From the NCBI GenBank assembly GCA_905197585.1, contig CAJJZO010000012.1, positions 1-18,913 on the forward strand: a stretch of 18,913 bases of DNA, in the 5' to 3' direction. The translations under genes and the position numbers were made by a program. Source of the stretch: an uncultured Collinsella sp. (GTDB lineage Bacteria; Actinomycetota; Coriobacteriia; Coriobacteriales; Coriobacteriaceae). Below, piece by piece: positions 13,210-18,913 of the stretch; position 1 is the stretch's first letter; each line of letters opens with the position of its first letter. The notes beneath the pieces are model-generated. The model made no database searches. It saw only the letters and a list, made by a program, of their open reading frames with translations, and was not told the origin of the DNA.

Positions 13210-13233
13210 TAAAGAAAGGAGCGAAGCTTAGAT

Positions 13234-13737
13234 ATGTGTGTTGAAGCACTCGTCCTTCCGCATGAGCCCGGCGGTGACCCGTCGCAACCGGTAGACATAC
13301 CCGAAGCGGTCAACGCCGAAGACAGACTCGCCAAGCGTATCCTCAATAACCTGGGCTTTTGCGGCCATTACATGCATTTTCATGGTGGCGGCGTATCCGG
13401 CAAGGCGCCCATCGTCTGCCTGCTTGCCAAGCAGGAAAACGGCGAGATGTCGCAGCAGGAACTCGGCATGCACTTCGACCTCAAGCCGGGGTCGCTTTCC
13501 GAGATCTTGTCCAAGCTCGAGTGCGCCGGCATCATCGAGCGCAGCCGCAATCCAAAAGATCGCCGGCAGCTCACCATTCGCCTGACCGAAACCGGCCGGG
13601 AAAACGCCCGCATCGACCAGGCAGCCCGCATCCGCTTTAGAGAACAGGCCTTTAGCGCGCTCACCCACGACGAGCGCGAGCAGCTCGCCGAAATGCTCGA
13701 GAAAATCCGTGTAACCTGGGAGGAACTGGATGATTAA
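13234..13737 (+). CDS. MarR-family transcriptional regulator
   Basis: A 167-residue winged-helix regulator. The recognition region is EMSQQELGMHFDLKPGSLSEILSKLECAGII (about residues 71-101), followed by the wing signature RSRNPKDRRQLTIRLTETGR, which is the MarR DxRxxxLxLT motif. The first ~35 residues are an unusual polar, Pro-rich lead. AAAGGAG (13215-13221) is 12 nt before ATG, somewhat far. Its stop overlaps the ABC gene start (ATGATTAA, 13730-13737), so it is the first gene of an operon with the exporter, and most likely represses it until a ligand, perhaps an exported drug or metabolite, binds. Confidence 0.9.
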   Translation: MCVEALVLPHEPGGDPSQPVDIPEAVNAEDRLAKRILNNLGFCGHYMHFHGGGVSGKAPIVCLLAKQENGEMSQQELGMHFDLKPGSLSEILSKLECAGIIERSRNPKDRRQLTIRLTETGRENARIDQAARIRFREQAFSALTHDEREQLAEMLEKIRVTWEELDD

Positions 13738-15553
13738 AACCCTTATGGGCAGCATCCGCGATTACATGAAGGTCACGATCGCCACACCGCTGCTGGTGCT
13801 TGGCGAGGTAATCTGCCAGATGATGATCCCGTTTATCACCGCCGACATGATCGACGCCATCAAGGACGGCACCGCCGTTACCGAGATGCTGCCCACCGCC
13901 GGCCTTCTCGTACTCATCGCGCTGACGTCACTCGCCTTTGGCGCCGCCGCGGGCATCACCTGCAGCCATGCCAGCTGCGGCTTTGCCAAGAACCTGCGTC
14001 ACGACCTGTTCTACAAGATCCAGACGTTCAGCTTCGCCAACATCGACGAGTTCTCGAGCTCCTCGCTCGTCACCCGCCTCACCACCGACATCAACAACGT
14101 GCAGCAGGCCTTTATGATGCTCATCCGCATCGCCGTGCGCTCGCCGCTGGTGCTGGTCTTTGCCTTTACCATGGCATACGCCATGGGCGGCAGCGTCGCC
14201 ATGGTCTACCTGGTCATCATTCCGCTGCTGGGCTTTGGCCTGTTCTTTATCATCTATAAGGTGCGCCCGATCTTTGCCCGCGTGTTCCGCAAGTACGACG
14301 CGCTCAACGAATCCGTTGAGGAAAACGTCACCGGCATGCGCGTGGTCAAGAGCTACGTGCGCCAGGACTACGAGAAGGAGAAGTTCGCCACCGCCGCGCG
14401 CGACGTCCAGATGGACTTCACCCGCGCCGAGAAGCTGCTCGCCTTCAACAACCCCATGATGAACATCTGCGTCAACGGCGCGTTCGTCGTCATCATCTAC
14501 CTGGGTTCCAAGCTCATCATCACGAGCCAGGGCACCCTGTTCGACGTGGGCCAGCTCTCCTCCATCTTTACCTACGGCTTCCAGATTCTGATGAGCCTAA
14601 TGCAGCTGTCGATGATCTTTGTCATGGTAACCATGGCAGACGAGTCGGCGCACCGCATTACCGAGGTGCTGGCCGCCGAGCCCACGATCGCCAACCCGAC
14701 CGAGCCCGTGCACGAGGTTGCCGACGGCTCCATCGACTTCGATCACGTGAGCTTTAAGTATTCCGAGCATGCCCGCCGCCAGGCGCTCGACGATATCGAC
14801 CTGCATATTAAGAGCGGCGAGACCATCGGCATTATCGGTGGCACCGGCTCGGCCAAGTCGACGCTCGTGAACCTGATCGCCCGTCTGTACGATGTCACGG
14901 AGGGCACCGTGCGCGTCAGCGGCGTGGACGTGCGCGACTACGACCTGGACGCGCTGCGCCACCAGGTAGCCATGGTCCTGCAGAAAAACGTGCTGTTTAG
15001 CGGCACCATCGCCGAGAACCTGCGCTGGGGCGACCCGAACGCCACCGACGAGGAAGTCCGCGAGGCCGCACATCTGGCCTGCGCCGACGAGTTTGTCGAC
15101 GGCTTCCCCAAGGGCTACGACACCTGGATCGAGCAGGGCGGCTCCAACGTTTCCGGCGGCCAGAAGCAGCGCCTGTGCATCGCGCGTGCCCTGCTGCGTC
15201 GCCCCAAGATCTTGATCCTGGACGACTCCACGAGCGCCGTCGACACCAAGACCGACGCCAAGATCCGCGAGGGCCTGGCGAGCTACCTGCCCAACACGAC
15301 CAAGCTCATCATCGCCCAGCGCATCAGCTCCGTGCAGGACGCCGACCGCATCATCGTCATGGAGGGCGGCCGCATCAAGGACATCGGCAACCACGATGAG
15401 CTGCTCAAGACGAGCGAGATCTACCGCGAGACCTTTACCTCGCAAAACAAGATGAGTGCCGAGGGCGAGGAGGCGGCCGAGACCGTCGCAGCCGACACCG
15501 AGGCATCCGCACCGCAAGCCCAGACCCAGGAAGGAGGCGAGGCACATGAGTAA
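13730..15553 (+). CDS. ABC exporter half-transporter A, degenerate ATP site
   Basis: A 607-residue type IV ABC exporter half: six membrane helices in about the first 310 residues, then an ATPase domain. Its Walker A is G370-GTGSAKS-377, with Ala at 375 where Gly is usual. The signature N473-VSGGQ-478 is canonical. Walker B is LILD498-D499, Asp in place of the catalytic Glu, and the switch His is Gln530 (IIAQRIS). This D/Q pair is the mark of the non-hydrolysing site in heterodimeric exporters such as TM287/288 and BmrCD. The C-terminus is an acidic, Ala/Glu-rich tail of about 40 residues. GGGAGG (13718-13723) lies 6 nt before ATG. It overlaps marR upstream and half-transporter B downstream, each by 8 nt. 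Likely substrate: drugs or lipophilic compounds; not shown by sequence. Confidence 0.92.
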   Translation: MIKTLMGSIRDYMKVTIATPLLVLGEVICQMMIPFITADMIDAIKDGTAVTEMLPTAGLLVLIALTSLAFGAAAGITCSHASCGFAKNLRHDLFYKIQTFSFANIDEFSSSSLVTRLTTDINNVQQAFMMLIRIAVRSPLVLVFAFTMAYAMGGSVAMVYLVIIPLLGFGLFFIIYKVRPIFARVFRKYDALNESVEENVTGMRVVKSYVRQDYEKEKFATAARDVQMDFTRAEKLLAFNNPMMNICVNGAFVVIIYLGSKLIITSQGTLFDVGQLSSIFTYGFQILMSLMQLSMIFVMVTMADESAHRITEVLAAEPTIANPTEPVHEVADGSIDFDHVSFKYSEHARRQALDDIDLHIKSGETIGIIGGTGSAKSTLVNLIARLYDVTEGTVRVSGVDVRDYDLDALRHQVAMVLQKNVLFSGTIAENLRWGDPNATDEEVREAAHLACADEFVDGFPKGYDTWIEQGGSNVSGGQKQRLCIARALLRRPKILILDDSTSAVDTKTDAKIREGLASYLPNTTKLIIAQRISSVQDADRIIVMEGGRIKDIGNHDELLKTSEIYRETFTSQNKMSAEGEEAAETVAADTEASAPQAQTQEGGEAHE

Positions 15554-17465
15554 GGCCGCTACCGCCGAGCGCGCACGCAACCGCAAGGGCGGCACCATGA
15601 CGCGCCTGATCAAGATGCTCTTTGGCTTCTACCCGGTGCTTTTGCCCCTCGTCGTCGCCGGCGTGGTGCTCTGCGCCATCATCAACTCCATCGGCGCGAC
15701 GTTTCTTCAGAGCGCGCTGCAGGTCATTAGCGAATCGTGGCAGTCGGGCGACTGGACGGCCGCGCAGCCCAAGATTCTGAAGCTCGTGACCACCCTCGGC
15801 TGCATCTACGCCGTGGGCGTCGCCTCCTCGCTCTTCTGGAACCGCGCCATGGCCGTCATCACGCAGGGCTCGCTCGAGAAGCTGCGCGAAAAGATGTTCA
15901 ACCGCATGCAGGACCTGCCGATTCGCTACTTCGACACGCACCAGCGCGGCGACATCATGAGCCACTACACCAACGACATCGACACGCTGCGTCAGATGAT
16001 CAGCCAGTCGCTGCCCAACCTGCTCATGACGATCATCGTCATCGTCACCGTGCTCTTCATCATGCTGTATTACAGCGTGTGGATGTGCCTGGTCATCATT
16101 GCCGGCGTCGCCTTTATGACCTTTATGACCAAGCTGCTCGGCTCCAACTCCGCGCGCTTCTTTATCGCGCAGCAAACCGAGCTCGGCGTGGTCGAGGGCC
16201 ATATCGAGGAAGTCATGAACGGCCAGAAAGTCGTCAAGGCGTTCTGTCACGAGTCCGCCGCCGAGGCCGATTTTGACGAGCGCAACGAGAAGCTCTTCGA
16301 GGTCTCGCAGAAGGCCAACATGTACGCCAACATCCTCATGCCGATCCTCGGGAACCTGGGCGACTTGCTCTACGTGCTGGTCGCGCTGACCGGCGGCATC
16401 TTCCTGACGCTGGGCGTGCCCAACCTGAGCCTCTCGGGCATGGCGCTCTCCATCGCCGTCGTGGTGCCGTTCCTCAACATGACCAAGCAGTTCTGCGGCC
16501 AGATCGGCCAAATCTCGCAGCAGATCAACGCCGTGGTCATGGGCCTTGCCGGCGCCGAACGTATCTTTGAGCTACTCGACGAGGAGCCCGAGGCCGACGA
16601 GGGCTACGTGACGCTCGTCAACGCACAGGTGAACCCCGAGACTTGGGAGCTCGAGGAGGCCGACCACCACACCGGCATGTGGGCCTGGAAGCACCCGCAC
16701 CGCGCAACGGGCGAGATCGAGTACGTGCCGCTGCGTGGTGACCTGGTCATGGATAACGTGGACTTTGGCTACACGCCCGACCACGAAGTGCTGCACGGCG
16801 TGTCCGTATACGCCAAGCCGGGCCAGAAGGTCGCGTTTGTCGGTGCCACCGGTGCCGGTAAGACGACCATCACCAACCTCATCAACCGCTTCTACGACAT
16901 TGCCGACGGCAAAATCCGCTACGACGGCATCAACGTCAACAAGATTCGCAAGTCCGATCTGCGTCGCTCGCTGGGCGTGGTGCTGCAGGACGTGAACCTG
17001 TTCACCGGCACCGTCATGGACAACATCCGCTACGGCAACCTGGACGCCACCGACGAGGAGTGCATCAAGGCGGCCAAGCTCGCGGGAGCGGATGACTTTA
17101 TCACCCGCCTGCCCGACGGCTACGACACCATGCTCACCGGCAACGGCGCGCAGCTGTCGCAGGGCCAGCGCCAGCTGATCTCGATCGCACGCGCCGCCGT
17201 CGCCGATCCGCCGGCAATGATTCTGGACGAGGCCACGAGCTCCATCGACACCCGCACCGAGGCCATCGTGCAGGCGGGCATGGATAAGCTCATGGAAGGT
17301 CGCACGACGTTTGTCATCGCGCACCGTCTCTCCACCGTACGCAACTCCGATGCGATCATCTGCCTGGACCACGGCCGCATCATCGAGCGTGGCAACCACG
17401 ACGAGCTGATCGCCAAGCGCGGGTACTACTACCAGCTCTATACCGGAGCGTTTGAGCTCGAATAA
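15546..17465 (+). CDS. ABC exporter half-transporter B, catalytic partner
   Basis: A 639-residue partner with six membrane helices and an ATPase domain whose own catalytic residues are intact: Walker A G433-ATGAGKT-440, signature Q536-LSQGQ-541 (Gln at the first Gly, a frequent variant), Walker B LD561-E562, switch H593. A loop of about 40 residues rich in Trp, His and Glu (around residues 350-395) is inserted between the membrane and ATPase domains, as in several Gram-positive heterodimeric exporters. ATG 15546 overlaps the A gene stop (ATGAGTAA), so the two subunits are made in a fixed ratio. An in-frame frame extension to 15456 lies inside gene A and is rejected. A and B should form one heterodimer with one active and one degenerate ATP site, under MarR control. 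Confidence 0.92.
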   Translation: MSKAATAERARNRKGGTMTRLIKMLFGFYPVLLPLVVAGVVLCAIINSIGATFLQSALQVISESWQSGDWTAAQPKILKLVTTLGCIYAVGVASSLFWNRAMAVITQGSLEKLREKMFNRMQDLPIRYFDTHQRGDIMSHYTNDIDTLRQMISQSLPNLLMTIIVIVTVLFIMLYYSVWMCLVIIAGVAFMTFMTKLLGSNSARFFIAQQTELGVVEGHIEEVMNGQKVVKAFCHESAAEADFDERNEKLFEVSQKANMYANILMPILGNLGDLLYVLVALTGGIFLTLGVPNLSLSGMALSIAVVVPFLNMTKQFCGQIGQISQQINAVVMGLAGAERIFELLDEEPEADEGYVTLVNAQVNPETWELEEADHHTGMWAWKHPHRATGEIEYVPLRGDLVMDNVDFGYTPDHEVLHGVSVYAKPGQKVAFVGATGAGKTTITNLINRFYDIADGKIRYDGINVNKIRKSDLRRSLGVVLQDVNLFTGTVMDNIRYGNLDATDEECIKAAKLAGADDFITRLPDGYDTMLTGNGAQLSQGQRQLISIARAAVADPPAMILDEATSSIDTRTEAIVQAGMDKLMEGRTTFVIAHRLSTVRNSDAIICLDHGRIIERGNHDELIAKRGYYYQLYTGAFELE

Positions 17466-17497
17466 ATCTGGCAACTCGGAACAGCACCGCAACGAAT

Positions 17498-17533
17498 AAA
17501 GCCTCCGCAGCCACACGAGCTGCGGAGGCTTTT
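17498..17533. terminator. Strong, probably two-way terminator
   Basis: AAAGCCTCCGCAG (17498-17510) pairs with CTGCGGAGGCTTT (17520-17532), 9-nt loop, with T-run on the plus strand and A-run on the left arm. It ends the marR-ABC operon and the converging GGDEF gene. Confidence 0.92.
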
Positions 17534-17553
17534 CTATGATCTTCGTTACAAGC

Positions 17554-18645
17554 TTACCGTTCCTCGCGTTGCGGCCCGGCCGCCTCGGCTGTCTTTACGC
17601 GGTTCTTGTCGATGTACATGTTTTTGTCGGCCTGGGAAAAGAGCTCGCGCATCGTAGGCGGTTCATCAAAATCACTGGAAAGCGCGTAGCCCACCGCATA
17701 GCTGATAGGCATGTCGGGGTGAGCCTCGGAATACTCGTTCACGTTCGCACGAACCCGAGCGAGACAGGACACCACGGCAACTCGATCGACATCCCACAGC
17801 ACCGCGATAAACTCATCGCCACCGTCGCGGCCCACGAAGCAGGTCTCGGACGCCACGCACCCCAGCTGCTGGGCAAAAGAACGGATGTATTAGTCGCCCT
17901 TCTCGTGGCCGAAGTTGTTATTGACCGTATGCAGATTGTTAAGGTCAAAGACGCACACCGCAACGGGCGCCTCCGCGGAGACAGGCCGCTCCTGCCCCAA
18001 GATCTCCTCGCACTTGTTCTTGTTGGGCAGTCCCGTGGCTTCGTCGAGATAGACTTTGCTCTGCAGCTCGCGATTGAGCGCGGCAGTTCGCACCGCGCGA
18101 ACAAGTTCGACCGCAAAGGTCGCCACCAAGCCCACGATGTCGATGATCACCAAGCCCTCGAGATAGTTGAGCGCCGACGCCTTCTCCTGAGAGTAGTCCT
18201 CTGCGAGTCGCGTAGCATCGTCACAAATACCAAAGAACTCCTCGCTCATCGCGATGATATCGGTGTTCTCGTAGCCGACTTCACGCACACGGGCAATCTC
18301 GGCGCAAAGCTCATCAAAATAATTTGCAAGCTCGGTCATCTTTGCCTGGTACTCATCGTCATCGAGACGGACGAGATTGAGGTCGTCGCTTCCGTAGCGC
18401 AAGCCGTTAATGTATGAATCCACGGCCTTGAGTAGGTCGTCTTGTGACTGGCCTGCATCCTCGAGCTTCACGATGCGCTGCGTGGTGCCGCGTACCAGGC
18501 CGGCGTAGTTGACCACGCGCGCCGTGCCCTGGATATCGGAGACGAGCAGCATAACATTGATGAAGAAGAAGATGAGAACTGCCGTGAGCGCCATCATGAG
18601 CAGGCGCATCGCCCGACTGGCTTTCTTGGCGACAGAAGTATTCAC
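17554..18645 (-). pseudogene. Membrane GGDEF protein interrupted by a nonsense codon
   Basis: One leftward frame of 363 codons has a single TAA (17890-17892, codon 252). Start GTG 18645 has GGGAG (18653-18657) 7 nt upstream. Layout: membrane helix at about 14-36, a helical sensor region of some 120 residues, a second helix (LEGLVIIDIVGLVATFAVEL), then a diguanylate-cyclase-type domain: YLDEATGLPNKNK, FDLNNLHTVNNNFGHEKGD, stop, then YIRSFAQQLG and the intact motif GGDEF at 275-279. One base change (TAA from GAA, for example) explains the stop, as coding quality continues to the natural end at 17554. The 251-residue product lacks the GGDEF motif and could not make cyclic di-GMP. No RxxD inhibitory site is seen before GGDEF. 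A sequencing error is possible. Confidence 0.85.
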
Positions 18646-18833
18646 AAGTTCACTCCCAAAATGACAAAAGCACAGGTAGTACGCAGTGTGCTGAAATTCA
18701 CGTGAGGTCAACTCTACCAGATGATTTTTCTAGGGCGAGGGCTATTTTGTACCTCAGCTTGATTCGCGCGCCACGAAATGGGCCTATCTACTACGTTTAA
18801 CCGATCACCCTCAACCATACCGAATTTCGCGAA

Positions 18834-18863
18834 ATAAAAACCGACGCTCCTATAAGTTGTCAA
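18834..18863 (-). promoter_or_regulatory. Leftward promoter candidate for the GGDEF gene
   Basis: On the minus strand a perfect TTGACA (18863-18858) and TTTTAT (18839-18834, four of six) are spaced by 18 bp. The leader to GTG 18645 would be about 180 nt. The region 18646-18833 shows no gene. Confidence 0.4.
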
Positions 18864-18883
18864 GAGGCAGTTTGCGGGAGCGT
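18844..18883 (-). terminator. Possible leftward terminator of a gene beyond the right edge
   Basis: ACGCTCC (18877-18883 as read leftward) pairs with GGAGCGT (18850-18844), 26-nt loop, followed leftward by CGGTTTTTATTT. The short stem and long loop make it weak, and it overlaps the promoter candidate; only one of the two may be real. Confidence 0.3.
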
Positions 18884-18913
18884 TCTCTCCAATTCGCACA
18901 GGAGCTCGTAATA

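Noticed and set aside
14597..16511. Two long leftward frames opposite the ABC genes
   Set aside because: They are antisense shadows of well-supported exporter genes; repeated Val/Ala/Asp/His runs and no family pattern.
18714..18899. Leftward frame of 61 codons at the right edge
   Set aside because: It covers a promoter and hairpin candidate and has no ribosome binding site or recognisable pattern.

Overview
The window reads as chromosome of a high-GC, Gram-positive human-gut actinobacterium of the Coriobacteriia, most likely Collinsella or a close relative. This rests on overall codon and base composition, the style of the heterodimeric ABC exporter and MarR operon, and intergenic palindromes I associate with that group. 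It is an inference from reading; no search was run.

Layout. (1) 1-3425 is patchy accessory or eroding chromosome: the start of a leftward acidic protein cut by the window edge, two large intergenic palindromes, an intact MFS efflux transporter, a chimeric scar (5' end of a low-molecular-weight protein tyrosine phosphatase, LMW-PTP, joined to the last 50 codons of a membrane protein), an acyltransferase broken by a frameshift at a G7 tract, and a second LMW-PTP 5' end only 18 codons long. (2) 3406-11293 is an integrative element of about 7.9 kb bounded by a perfect 18-bp direct repeat. It sits inside the LMW-PTP gene, at codons for the catalytic P-loop. It carries a cargo gene (apparent N-terminal PD-(D/E)XK nuclease joined to an N6-adenine DNA methyltransferase), a rightward mobilisation module (two small proteins, an FtsK/TcpA-like DNA pump, and a Rep/relaxase with HUH and SF3-helicase-like parts) and a Tn916-type tyrosine integrase. 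No type IV secretion genes, excisionase or regulator are visible, so it looks like a mobilisable (IME-like) rather than self-conjugative element. Its right end supplies a new ribosome binding site, start codon and first codons, so LMW-PTP stays complete. (3) 11257-13020 holds the restored LMW-PTP, a cluster of inverted repeats, and a leftward pair of overlapping genes (pyridoxal/pyridoxamine-kinase-like and a TIGR04076-like small Cys-rich protein). (4) 13150-17533 is a rightward operon: promoter with a MarR-type operator, marR, and two overlapping ABC half-exporter genes forming a probable heterodimer with one degenerate ATP site, closed by a strong terminator. (5) 17554-18645 is a leftward membrane GGDEF protein interrupted by a nonsense codon just before the GGDEF motif.

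The most interesting part is the element: a compact, apparently undescribed combination of a single-chain restriction-modification candidate, a CRESS-like Rep/relaxase, an FtsK pump and an integrase that targets the most conserved stretch of a phosphatase gene and rebuilds the gene's start. Two further LMW-PTP 5' ends lie to its left, which suggests the locus has been hit repeatedly.
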